A program made the position numbers and the translations under genes. Below are positions 46,673 to 57,800 of a DNA stretch of 64,000 nucleotides, piece after piece (positions within the stretch are counted from its first letter, which is position 1; each line of letters opens with the position of its first letter). Source of the DNA: Tetracentron sinense (lineage: Eukaryota; Streptophyta; Magnoliopsida; Trochodendrales; Trochodendraceae); contig CM026563.1 of the NCBI GenBank assembly GCA_015143295.1, positions 3,658,001-3,722,000 on the forward strand, written 5' to 3'. The notes under the pieces were generated by a model. It had not been told where the DNA came from. It saw only the letters and a program-made list of their open reading frames with translations, and made no database searches.

Positions 46673-49216
46673 TATATATAAGGATGTACAAATCAAGTTC
46701 ACAAGAGGGTGAACTGATGCAGCTAGCTACCACATCATAGCAACCAAACTAACTAGATTGAAAAGAAGTGCAAAAAATTAAAAGAGATGAGCTAAGCCTC
46801 TCTAGCCTCGTCCTTTGGGGTCTTGTTTTGGATTTGGTTTAAGTAATGAGTAAATTGACCATTAACAGTTTCTTAGGATCTCATGAAATCATTTTTACCT
46901 TACCGAAATCTGCCTTCTTATATCATTTTATGGAGGATTAGTTTTTTCATAAGCCTAGTCTAAATGGTAAATCCTCATTTGTGTTTTTGGCTAAGGAATG
47001 GAAGGAGAGCAACTTAGATGTCATTCTCCCATGAAACCTAAGTCACTTCAGTGGAATTTTTGTGTATTTTTTTTAGTATCATGACTTGGAGATGAGTTGT
47101 GTCTTTATAAACATTTTTGTACTCTCATGAAGCCTCCATCAAGGGTTTCAGGCTCTATCTTTTGTCTTATTGAGGTAATAATATTATTCTAAGATCCTCC
47201 ATTAATCCAGGTTTTCATGCTAGAATAGCAAGACACTTTTTGGTATCTTCTCCGAAAGGTTGCTATGCTACAATTATGAGGGTATTTTTATATTTCTTAG
47301 GGCACAAAAACTGAAGCATAACAAGACTTTGACAGCAATCACATATTTTAGTAAACCACAAGGGTGAAGAAGCTTGCATATGAACAAGGAGGCATACCTG
47401 GAGAGTCAAAGCGCTAGTGTGTTTAGTGACCAAGAAATTGGTCAAATTCACAAAATATGCTAGCGTAGAATTGAAGAGCAGATACCAGACTATATTGATG
47501 TCTTTTCTTGCAAGTGCTTGCGTGATCCCAACCACATTTCCCTCCATCAAGAGAGTTGCCGGAAGAAGGAATACAACAGCTATGGGAGCCATATACATAA
47601 GTAGGTTCATGGAATTCAGCTTTTCGCTGGAAAATATTAAAAGCAATTTAGTATTGAGTAATTTAGTATTGCTTTCCAAACTCAAATTTGACTTCAATCA
47701 GAGACTTAATATAATAGTAGATAAGGAATCATTCAGTACCCCTCAGAGGACAGCAAAATCCCTTGAACCACTGTCTTTAGTGCCCTTGCAGCAGTAGCAC
47801 CAACACACATAATAAACCCAAATAGATGGAAACTTGGTTCACCCTACAGCCACATGACAAGAATGATAAAAGAATCAGTAACTAATTTGTGTGTTCTAAC
47901 AATTTTAATTTTGAAATAATTTAAAAACCCTCAGACAATGCAAAGAGTCATTACTAGGTATACAAATCATTCACCCACTCAAAACTAGCTGAGAAACCAC
48001 AGTTCTAACAAAACCCTTTGATATTTTGGCAAAAATAAAATGTCACTAACCAAGTGAGCAGAACAACCACGGTTTCTCGACCAAACTAAGATGTCCACCC
48101 AAGTTTGCACTACCCGTTCTACCAACTCGCAGAGAGTCCAATAATTTCTAAGCCAAACAAACCAACAAGATAGAACTTTATAAAATGAAAAATCAGAATC
48201 GAATTTTCCTAACTAAACCCAATAGAAAAAATACAATCTACATGTGCCCCAATTTAGATTCTCGCTTTGTGCTTCTTCGGTATTAGCATTCTTTGCCACC
48301 AATTGAACCAAATAAACAAAAAAAAAATAAAATACAAGAACTTATTTGCAACATTTACGGTCATTGATAGCACACCCAATTCCCCAATTCAACATACCAA
48401 GAGACAATAAGGGACATGATTGTAAACAAATCTGAACAAGAAACAGAAACGGGAAATCCTACCCCACTGGCGATGATAACTCTGGTAACGACAGGAATGA
48501 GGGTGCCCCAAACAAACCAACAATATAGAACTCTACAAAATGTAAAATCAGAAGCAGAATTCCCCAACTAAACTCAATAGAAAAAAAAATGCAATCTACA
48601 TGTGCCCCAATTCAGATTCTAGCTTTTGTGTTTCTTCGGTATTAGAATTAGTTGTCATCGATTGAAAAAAAATAAATTACAGCCATTCATAGCACACCCA
48701 ATTCCCCAATTCAAAATAGCAAGAGACAATGAGGAACATGATTGTAAACAAAACAGAAAGGGGAAATCCTACCCCACTGGCGATGATAACTCCGGTAACG
48801 ACAGGAATGAGGGTGACATAAGTGAGCCAAGACTCCCTCTTAACGGTCATTATATAAGCAAAAACGGCGGTGAAGAATGGCGTAGTAGCTCCGATCGCCT
48901 GATTGAAGGACACCGGAAGGAACCTTAACGAAATATTACCACTAACAACGGAAGTACAGAAAACAAGACTAAGAGCTGAGATCTTCATGAACTGAATGCG
49001 GGATCCGATGGTTTGCATTGGGACCATCTTGATCCAGGCGATGGAAGCGTAGCTCATGACCGAGCAAGCTGTCATGTGGCACATTGTGAGGAAGATCGGG
49101 TACTTGAATCCATAGTTACTGAGCAGGTACTTGTTCAGCAACAAAACCCCAATGTTCGACGAGTACCACGCCGTCACGAGCCCTACCGTGAACAAACGAC
49201 CTGAGACCTCCTTCAT
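43880..49216 (-). CDS. DMT-family nucleotide-sugar/sugar-phosphate transporter, 4 coding exons
   Basis: Minus-strand exons are 49216-48773, 47843-47740, 47626-47398 and 44026-43880, giving 307 aa with consistent phases. The sequence is close to the Arabidopsis At3g11320/At5g05820 group of plant triose-phosphate-translocator-like proteins. Conserved stretches are [71 protein letters not shown] and the C-terminal di-lysine-like AKKRSK. About ten hydrophobic segments are expected. The KV/A/G clade to which I believe it belongs includes Golgi UDP-uronic acid transporters feeding wall polysaccharide synthesis; the substrate here is inferred only. Intron 3 is 3.4 kb. A tandem duplication reproduces the last 43 nt or so of exon 1 plus its donor inside intron 1. 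Confidence 0.93.
45262..45700. repeat. three diverged tandem units in transporter intron 3
   Basis: GGTTTCAAGTCCTACTCGAT, GGTTTCATCCTACTCGATC and a TGTTTCAGATCTTACTGCAT variant begin successive units. Each continues with CCATCCAAA, a TGACAAGAC-like block and CTATCACTATTCCAG, at roughly 155-165 bp spacing. Origin unknown; not coding. Confidence 0.55.
46637..46681. repeat. (TA)n microsatellite
   Basis: A long TA tract with one interruption, in transporter intron 3. Confidence 0.9.
48153..48815. repeat. tandem duplication spanning the exon 1/intron 1 boundary
   Basis: Copy 1 (48153-48505) and copy 2 (48507-48815) both begin CCAAACAAACCAACAA and end with a copy of the exon 1 coding end (CCACTGGCGATGATAACTC, GGTAACGACAGGAATGAGGG) plus the adjacent intron. 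Copy 2 holds the real exon end. Copy 1, inside the intron, keeps the donor sequence (GGG/GTAGGATTTCC on the minus strand) with about 10 percent divergence and extra bases. Confidence 0.85.
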
Positions 49217-49826
49217 CGGAGAATTCGTTGAAATCTAGCGTTAGGGTTCTACTTAGGTTTTTCTAGGATGGATCGAAGGAGGACGAGGAAAAGAGAGATC
49301 TGGAATTGGTGAAGAGTGATTCTACCGCGAAAACCAGAGCATGAAGAAAGGATCCGTGGATCTGAGAGATTTTCATGAGAGGTGGTCCGAAATGAAGGGT
49401 CTCGATTTCGGTTGAATTCTCTGAGTACAATTGCAATTGGCTGATTACCCAAAAAAAAAAAAAAATTGCAATTGGCCGTGATAAGATCTCGTGAGAGAGA
49501 TGGAGGGGATTGTAATAGAGCTCCGGATATCTCTTGAATCTGAGCACTGCTCCTGGTAAAAGGACTTTCGCTAGTCTTTTTGCCCCGCCCTCAAGAGTCT
49601 CACCGACAAACACTTTCAAATGGGGCCCACACAAAAGCATTTTGCCATCTAACGGTCTACTAAGACTATCTCTAATTCACTCGTCTTCACTCTCTCAATG
49701 TAACATGAAAAAAACAAAATCATGATTTCATAAACGATCTCATTAGATTGAAATGGGTACAAGCAACGTCTTATTGGTGAACAATATATGGGAGGGAATT
49801 TTTCCTTATTGTTGAACAATCTATGG

Positions 49827-49850
49827 CAGGGGCGGAGCCAAGAATTTTTC
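49827..49850. mobile_element. isolated hAT-like left terminus
   Basis: CAGGGGCGGAGCCAAGAATTT matches the terminus of the 3.17-kb element at 34361. No matching right end or target duplication was found nearby, so it is probably a truncated copy. Confidence 0.45.
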
Positions 49851-49894
49851 CTTTGGAGGGCCGAAATACATGTATTAAGAAGATGAACACTTAT

Positions 49895-50075
49895 TGGACC
49901 CATGGGTCCATTTCCTATCTTGCCTCGTGTCCCTTTTAACACCCCTTTAACACTGGTTAAGCTTAAGAAAATTAAAACTAAGATTTCGGTTTTTTTTTTG
50001 AAAAACCATGATTAGATTGCTTATTCTAGGGGTGAGTGAATCTTAACCATAGTAGGTGAGTATTACTCCTAAAAT
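49895..50075. repeat. fold-back family copy
   Basis: The left arm has GCCTCGTGTCCCTTTTAACA and CACTGGTTAAGCTTAA. The right arm has GGGGTGAGTGAATCTTAACC, ATAGTAGG. A T-rich loop separates them. Confidence 0.55.
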
Positions 50076-50334
50076 TTTTTATTAGCGTAGACCTATTTTT
50101 CTACGAAGATTAATAGGCCTTGGGAGTTTATTAGCATAGGCCCAAATTTTTTTTTAGGAGTAATAGGTCCATTGTGGTCATAACATTTGTGCGTTCCAAT
50201 AAAGGTTTAGTAAAAAGAAAAAAAACAAGGGTCCTCTTTTTTGGGAGAGCTATTATTTAAATAAAATTATTTATAATTTTAATTTTTTATGTATATATTA
50301 TATATAAAGGAAAATGATTTTTTCTGGCAGAATA

Positions 50335-50500
50335 CGCGTGCCTCTATAGTCGCCACATGTCTCTTTTTAACACCCACTAATTGTGGTTAAGATTCACTCA
50401 CCCATAAGGTTCATCCATCTAACCTTGGCTTTTAGAAGAAGAAAAATATGATCAAGCTTAACCATAATTAAAGATTAAAGGGAGAAGAAGAGAATGTGTG
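50335..50500. repeat. fold-back family copy
   Basis: The left arm contains CGCCACATGTCTCTTTTTAA, ATTGTGGTTAAGATTCACTC, AAGGTTCATCCATCTAACC. The shorter right arm contains AAGCTTAACCATAATTAAAG. Confidence 0.6.
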
Positions 50501-50590
50501 CAGAAAGAATCTGGACCATAAAGTAATTACAAATTTTGAAAGGAGGCTAACTCCCCTCACATAGTCACAATTGACTCATAATTTATGTTT

Positions 50591-50609
50591 GGGGGGGGGG
50601 GGGGGGGGG
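50591..50609 (+). repeat. homopolymer of 19 G
   Basis: Nineteen consecutive G bases in otherwise AT-rich DNA. Such tracts can fold into quadruplexes and are error-prone in assembly. Confidence 0.85.
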
Positions 50610-50948
50610 CTGCACGGTGGGATAAATATGCTCTATCCTGAATTTGATCTCCTCTCAAGTAATTCACCTACCTTGTCCAGGGTCTCTGGTTTATCTTCTA
50701 AACAGACCTTCATTTTATTTATCGTTAAGTCAGGCAATTTCAGAGATTGCTAGATAGGAAAAGTTGAACCAATGATGGAACTAAATATTATATGCTGCCA
50801 ATCCACCAATAGACCAATAGTAGTAGGGGGAAAAAATACCTATCATGATGCTTCTGATATTATGTGTGCCTCTACCTGGCTGCAACATTTCTCTTGGGAT
50901 GGGTTGGCCATATGGCCTGCGAAGGCACTCCAATGTTCAAGTAATTTA

Positions 50949-50970
50949 GGGGGGGGGGGGGGGGGGGGGG
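50949..50970 (+). repeat. homopolymer of 22 G
   Basis: Twenty-two consecutive G bases followed by AGGAGGATGATGATGATG. The second such run within 400 bp. Confidence 0.85.
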
Positions 50971-51512
50971 AGGAGGATGATGATGATGATAGAAGAAGGT
51001 CATGCTATTAGGGTTTTCAGGATGATGGAGGCTCAACGTCTGGTTAAGTTCAGAGAGATGTGGACCCCCGATGTGGATCCCTTTCTCCAGTTTTCATCTC
51101 TATATTCATAGACAGTATATTAAGGTTGACTAGCTGTTCTTTCCATTCGAGTCTCTCCACGCAATAAGAGTCTTACCATGCACGCTAGTCTCTGCCCACA
51201 ATGTTGTGGTGCAAGTTTCCTCTTTAGCAAGAGAGTGCCATGATCTAATATGAGATCTTCGGAATTGGGTCGGACCGCTCTCTTGGTGGCTCGGAGGTTG
51301 AGAGGTCTTCACCTCGATCCTCCAGAATTGGGGATCAAGTCGAGAATATACATTCCAACCCACGCCTCAGGTCCTAGTGAGATTGGGGCCAGATGTGACG
51401 ATTTAGTCGGATCTTTCAGCTTGATCAGATCTGTTGGTGCTGCCAGTTGTTGTTGCGTATATTTACCAAATTTACCCTTACAAATGCCCTCTTTCTTAGG
51501 ACCTTTGGGTTT

Positions 51513-52466
51513 AAAGAAAAATTGATTTATTGAGAATAATCTTGGATAATTTACAAGAACCCTAAGAGGGTTTAAATAATATTCCAAGACTCTTAATATA
51601 GAAAGATCTCTTAAAAGATAATCCTAATCTATTCATATTTAATCAAATCCTAAATTCAAATTTAATTGATACTATCTAATTGTGATGAGATACATTAATA
51701 ATGATACAGTGTATCTCATTCACTTTATTACAATAAGATATTCTCTAATATTCCCCCTCAAACACATGTGGATTGAAAATCTTCATGGGTTTGCCGTAAC
51801 TTGAGTACTTCATTTTTGTATGAAGAGCTAAAACGTCTAACTGTGCCTGATAGTTACCGTCAGTCTGTGAAGTCTATCTCTGTTTCAGTTCTATGAGTCT
51901 GTTGGAGCCGATAGCCCACTAGATCGAGCTATCATGACCGTCTCTCCAAAGCACCGGAAGAATGATTTGCAATGTGAAGAAAATCTCTCGTTAGAGAGGT
52001 CTTCAATAAAATAAAAGGAGACACTTACAACGACAACCATCAAAGAAGAATTAAAAAAAAAAAGTTAGACTAACCATACTAACATCTATGGTGACTTTGA
52101 TGACAGGAAAACAAGAAAGAGAATGGAGAAATTTTAGTCCCGACGGGCGGCGGCAATGCTGCCTACCGGAAACACGTAATGAGATGGAAAAAAAAATCAA
52201 TACAGGCAGATCGCCCGCTCTGATACCATAAAGAGAAATTGATTTATTGATAATAATCTTAGATGATTTACAAGAACCCTAAGAGGGTTTAAATAATATT
52301 CCAAAACTCTTAATATAGAAAGATCTTTAAAAGATAATCCTAATCTAATCATATTTAATCAAATCCTGAATTCAAATTTAATTGATATTACCTAATTATG
52401 AAGAGATATACTAATAATGATACAATATATCTCATTCACTTTATTACAATAAGATATTCTCTAATA
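51513..52466 (-). mobile_element. TRIM-like miniature LTR retrotransposon
   Basis: Two direct repeats of about 238 bp (51513-51750 and 52231-52466) share long blocks such as TTTACAAGAACCCTAAGAGG and TCATTCACTTTATTACAATA. On the minus strand the LTR next to 52230 is followed two bases later by TGGTATCAGAGC (52228-52217). That is the usual primer-binding site for initiator methionine tRNA. Before the other LTR is a purine-rich TTTGAGGGGGAA (polypurine tract, minus strand). The interior is only about 480 bp and has no gag or pol. AAACC occurs at or next to both outer ends, a plausible 5-bp duplication. Confidence 0.82.
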
Positions 52467-53221
52467 GAGGTTTGCCTGAGGCTTTGAGAAGGTTAACCAT
52501 CTGAGGGGGTGAGTTCCAGCTGGCGCCGTTTGTGAACGGCCATAAGGTCATAAGTGGACTCCTCCAAGTTCAGTTATAACTCGAGATGATAGCGTGTCAA
52601 AGAAAAAAAGATCTTTAACGAATGAAACTATTGCATTTGTTGTCAATGGGTACGAACTGTCTCTGATTTGCGAGAATTCCTAAACGATGTCATGCTCGTT
52701 CAGGGTGATGCATCTAACCTTTTACTTTTTCCCAACTTCCATGCTGGGTTTTGAGTTTAATTTTATCACTTTTATCCGAAGCAATTATTTGTTTTGTATT
52801 TAAATTTATTTTTTTGAGTAAATTTCCAACTTAACAAATAAAGATAATATTTGTGTTATCTATTTATAAACTAGTATGGATATCTATTCGACCAGTTCTA
52901 TAATATATTTACATAATATTATAAGTTTATAAAATCAAAATATTTTTATTTATATATATTTTTAAACCATTAAAATACTATTTTAATACCAAAAAAGAGT
53001 AAAAATAGTAATTTGCAATTTAAAAAAATATTATATATTTTTCTTACATTTATGATATTTTTCAATCAAAACCGAATGCAAATACCCTATTTCGCCATTT
53101 GTTAGATATTTTAATCATGTATTAATAATTAGATATGTAATCAAAATACGAGTTCGGCTGTCCATTTCGAATTTGCTTCATTTGCAATTCATTCATATAT
53201 TTTAATTGAAATAATATTAAT

Positions 53222-54186
53222 AGGGTGCTGCTACAAGCACACCACTATTTACTTACTGTACACCAAACATGCAATTTACTAACTATACACCATTAAATAC
53301 CTTATATTCTATGAGCACACCAAAACTAAAAAAGTATCTATAATATTTCTACCTACAGCAACCATTGGTCTGAATTGAAACTCTGTGATGCTTATTCTTT
53401 TTCTCATTGTTAAATTGTCTAAGAACCCTTTATATAACAATTTTTAAAAAAAAAAAAAACATTTCTCTAACTATATTCTAGCAAAGAAGTAGAGGTTTAT
53501 CCGCACCCTTGAACGAAGGAAAAGGGGTGTACTGATTAATTGGAATAACTTACCAAGTATAAGACAATTTATACATTCAAAAGAACCCATATTAAAGAGT
53601 GATATCATTCAACATTCAAGCGTTAGTAGAAGAAAATTTATTAAAACTAGTCTCCTTCCCAAGGTCTTCAACCAGATCGCCCAAAATGATGGAGTGACTA
53701 GTGAGGCTTCTCCGGATGATTAAATAAATAGTGGTAGAATACACGACTTGAGCCTATTGGCATCCATGAAAACACTCATAAGCTCCTCTATCTGAGTCAT
53801 CATATCCACATTAATATCTTTTGATGCCTCCTTTCTCATTTGACAATGCACCCAATCCACGGCGACCCAATCAATAAATCAAAGCCTGTGCAATCCTAGT
53901 GCGAGCAACAACTGCTGGGACCATGAGCCTCATGCCACAACGATTTGAAGAGGTTAGTGATGGGGTGGGTGAAGAAGGTCCTGCATATCTGTGAACAAAG
54001 TTTTGGAGAAGGAGGTCCTACAAAACCGTGAACAAAGTTTTGGCACTGCAAATCTGTGAAGTTTTGGAGAAGAAAGGTTGGGATTGTTTGGGTGTGCAAA
54101 GAAAAGATAATTTTTAAAATAAAAGATATAATTTTTTAATATTGGTATATAATAAGAAATTATTGGGGTGCTTGTAGCAGTACCCT
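53222..54186. mobile_element. 965-bp terminal-inverted-repeat element, superfamily unclear
   Basis: The left end AGGGTGCTGCTACAAGCACA and the inverted right end AGGGTACTGCTACAAGCACC pair over about 22 bp with two or three mismatches. No convincing target duplication was found. The interior (about 53720-53880, minus strand) has a short coding-like frame containing VHCQMRKEASKDINVDMM, and a tandem CTGTGAACAAAGTTTTGGA motif near 53990-54065. It could be a MULE-type element with a captured fragment. Confidence 0.6.
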
Positions 54187-54252
54187 ATTTTAAATAAAAA
54201 TTTATTGACACATTGAGAACAGTTCGATGATATACAACATTAATTGGTGTCT

Positions 54253-54372
54253 TTAGTGCCTAGGAGTGTCAATGGCCGGGCTTGGGCCTGAGGTTTTGTG
54301 AATTTTGAACACGACCGGTCCCTTTACTATATGGTTTTGAGGCCCAAATTTGGCCCCTTGACACCCCCATTT
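54253..54372. repeat. GTCAATGG-type small repeat, copy 2
   Basis: CTAGGAGTGTCAATGGCCGG at the left and CCCCTTGACACCCCCA at the right are inverted ends. The interior TTTTGTGAATTTTGAACACG resembles the copy at 40.74 kb. Confidence 0.5.
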
Positions 54373-54821
54373 AGGGGTAACCAGCCATGGACCTGGGGGT
54401 TCCTCTACAAAAATCTATGAACAAACCACATAGGTTACTGGAAGTTTGATATATTTGAATACATGCCAAGGAATGTTAAGATGCACTCATCATCTATCAT
54501 GAATACATGTCATGATGTCAGTTTAAATATAACAGCCATTACAACCACAACAGCATCATAACGATAATAGCAGTAACTAGGAATGCTAGTGCCACCTGCT
54601 AAGACACTCTGGAAGATCGCTTCTCAGTCATTGAAGGCTTGGCTCCTGATCAAAAAGTTCAAGCACTCACAGTGCAGAGTTGTTCACTGATTGTAACTAT
54701 CCAGATCGATGTGTTGGGCCACAGGCACTGCTCAAGGCATCAACTCCAGATTACCTGCGCTCAGTTAGATGAACCTGCGATATTTTTAGCAACTATGTCT
54801 TACATCTACATAGCTGGCTCA

Positions 54822-57800
54822 CTATGCCACTACAAAGGCACTAGATGAACCGGTGAAATGGTTGATTGACCCAAAAAGGCCCTTTGAGGCACCAAAATGC
54901 CTTATTCTGTACACACCGGAAACCGCCAATTCTGGGATTCTCCATTCCACAGTTGCCTGACTACGAGGACTGAGTTTCGCAGGCCTCGACCACTTAAAAC
55001 GTAGGCAGAAATCATCATCATCATAAGCTGGGACCCACGTCTCCTTGCCATGGAGAACCTCCACCAGCACAAATGTGCCCTCAGTCATGAGGTCATTCCT
55101 TGGACAAGCGGACCAGAAAGTGACTGTCACCATGTCCCCCCTTTTGAAGGTGGACTTCTGAGGGACATCAGTGCTAACATCTCCAAATTTGACACCAAGA
55201 GGGGTCATATCCAGGACAACTGGTGTTAGTAAGCTGATTTGCTTATCCAAGAGATCTGGTGGCTGGGGGCCTGGTTTGACAGGTTGGCCACTGGTGAGAG
55301 CCACTGCAAGCTTCTTGAACTCCTGAATATAGGTGTTGAGTGTGTGGGGCCCAAATAACGTTGAGGCACCCTGAGAATTAATATATCAGTCACAAAAATG
55401 TTCTATGATTTTGCAAAGGAATTTAACTCGTTAACAAGTGAGATTAACTTATCTACTCTGTTTCTCCCTGGGCAAGGTTAAGAAAATAATGAAAACATCG
55501 GGGATAACAGCAGTACCGCAGTGGATGGTGGACCCTAAGCATTCTCCATCATCCTTTTCGAATCATTTAATAATTCGTTCAGTGTTTTGTTAATCTTTGA
55601 CTTTACATAAGTAAGTAAAATAGTATTTAAAACGTAACAGTCATATGGGGAATGATTTGCGTTTGTAAAGTGATTAGGTATGACATGAAACAGTTATAAC
55701 TTGGTTATAAAGGTTATAATTGCCTGTCCAAGAGGCAGTGCACCAATTAGGAATACAGAGGCATGTGTTATGGGGCTGAATGAAAGAGAAGCTGTTGTAT
55801 TTTCAAGCACACTTGTGATTAGCTGTTTCCATAGAAACAGAAAAAATAGTTTCCCAAAAGTTATTTAACAAAATGGCATTAGTGGTCCGGGCATTTGAGT
55901 CTAGTATATACTGACCTCATATCTCTGCACCTGGTACTCCTCAAAGGTAGTCACATACTGCGAATATGTATTTGTCAGCCCTGCAATAACAACATGGATA
56001 TTGCTGTTGAATTCTCCATTACCTCCACTGGTGAGCACTGTCTTCACAGCATCGCGGAGACGTCTCCCAGCCATTGTCGTGAATTCTGTGAGGATCAACA
56101 GCATATGCTAGAAATTTTACAAGCCCAGAGAGAAAAGGAAACCAAAGCTAAAGAAGCCCAGAGAGAAAAAGAAACCAAAGCCAAAGAAGAGGATGTTTAC
56201 AATTTAAAAGATCAAATCCTTGCATAATTCTCTATATAGTGATTTCGATAAGAGAAGCAATCTAAAAATAGATCAAAGCAACTATCACCACAGATTGGTT
56301 GAGAACACGCATCTGGGCATGTGCCAACCAATATATGGTGACACAGCATTTTCTAATTCATATAATCTCAGTTCTAAATATCAGTCAGTTGTGGAAATGC
56401 AAGATCAATGCTGTTAAGAAGCACAGTAACTTCATAGGAAAAGCATAATGGGAAACAAAAGGTTACGTACTACCTCCAGGTACGCTGAGAATGACTAGTT
56501 GCCCTATCCGCAGGATCTGAATTGGAAGTATTGAAGGCTGCAGTAATCATGATCAAATAGATATACTTGTTAGTAACAGTATAAACTATAAACTATGTTG
56601 AAAATAATCATAGTGACAAAGTTGGGGTTCGGGAATAATTTGGCAAGGGTCAAGTTTGGAAAAATTCGGGGAAAAATAATAATTATAAAAAAGTATCCAA
56701 TAATTTGATTAGATAATATACAAAATAAGCAGTTTATTTTGTCGAACTAAAAGAATTATTGCGAAATTCGTGAAATTCGGGGGCTGACTCCGACTTTCCA
56801 GTCTACTCTTCTAAGGCTCGGGAATAATTCTCCAAATTCGCGAATAATTAGGCAAACCTAAAATTCGCGAATAATTCGACACAACTAAAATTCACGAATA
56901 ATTCGACACAACTAAAATTCATGAATAATTCGGCACAGCCAAAATTCGTGAATAGTTTGTGATTTTTTCAAAAATTCGGAGAATTTTGTTGCTAAGGAAA
57001 TAATCAAAGGACTGGTGAGTTGTATCTAAATTCTAAGGCAACCACACACAGTGCAATACAGGAAGTTATGGAAATGCTTCAGGTGGTTCTTTGAATTCAT
57101 AAATGGGGAAATTTGTAGATCTGCACTGCAAATTCTCTATAATAACCGCACACCATACATATAGGCATGCATAAGAGGAGGGACATACAATTTGATTCCC
57201 CCTGGCCCCTCCTTTCCCAAAAGATTAACTCAATTGGATCATTGCTCTTTTGGACACATAAAATGGAAAATTGTCCGGAAAAGAAGTCCATAAATCAGAT
57301 GGTTACAATCCTACAATCAGGCCTTGTGTAGGAGATCTCCAATGTGACCCATCAGATTGCTTCTTCGCATGCATGAAACATTCTGGGACATGCTATTATT
57401 TAACCTAGCAAATGGTTAACCTGATGGGGAGGTTAAAGCTTCTTCATTTATATCACAAGTGGAATTACCCAACCTAAACGCTCCAGCAAAGATTTCAAAC
57501 AGATCCACTTAGTTACCATTATTTAATTTAGCTCTTCTCACTGTGAACAATGTGGCCCTTGCTATGAGTTTTTAGGATGGGAAAGCAATATAAAATATAT
57601 ACCACCCTGACAGGAGACATAAAGGCTTCATTTCTAGGCACAAGCCAACATAAATAAAAGTGACAGGTTTTAGACCCGATTCTCACTAAATTCATTAAGA
57701 ACAGTACTTTCCATTGCTTGATTGCATAAAGTAGTATATCCTCTTACAGTATTACTATATTAACACTAAATACATGGAGAAAAATATTGACATCAACACA

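Noticed and set aside
48361-48567. Separate small gene with [12 protein letters not shown]
   Set aside because: It is the duplicated end of transporter exon 1 within intron 1, not an independent gene.
47417-49204. + strand frames opposite the transporter exons
   Set aside because: Antisense shadows; the minus strand gives the complete conserved transporter.
53896-54099. 67-aa minus-strand frame
   Set aside because: It is produced by tandem CTGTGAACAAAGTTTTGG units inside the 965-bp TIR element.
53222-54186. Assignment of the TIR element to hAT
   Set aside because: No 8-bp duplication could be found at its ends, unlike the confirmed hAT elements here.
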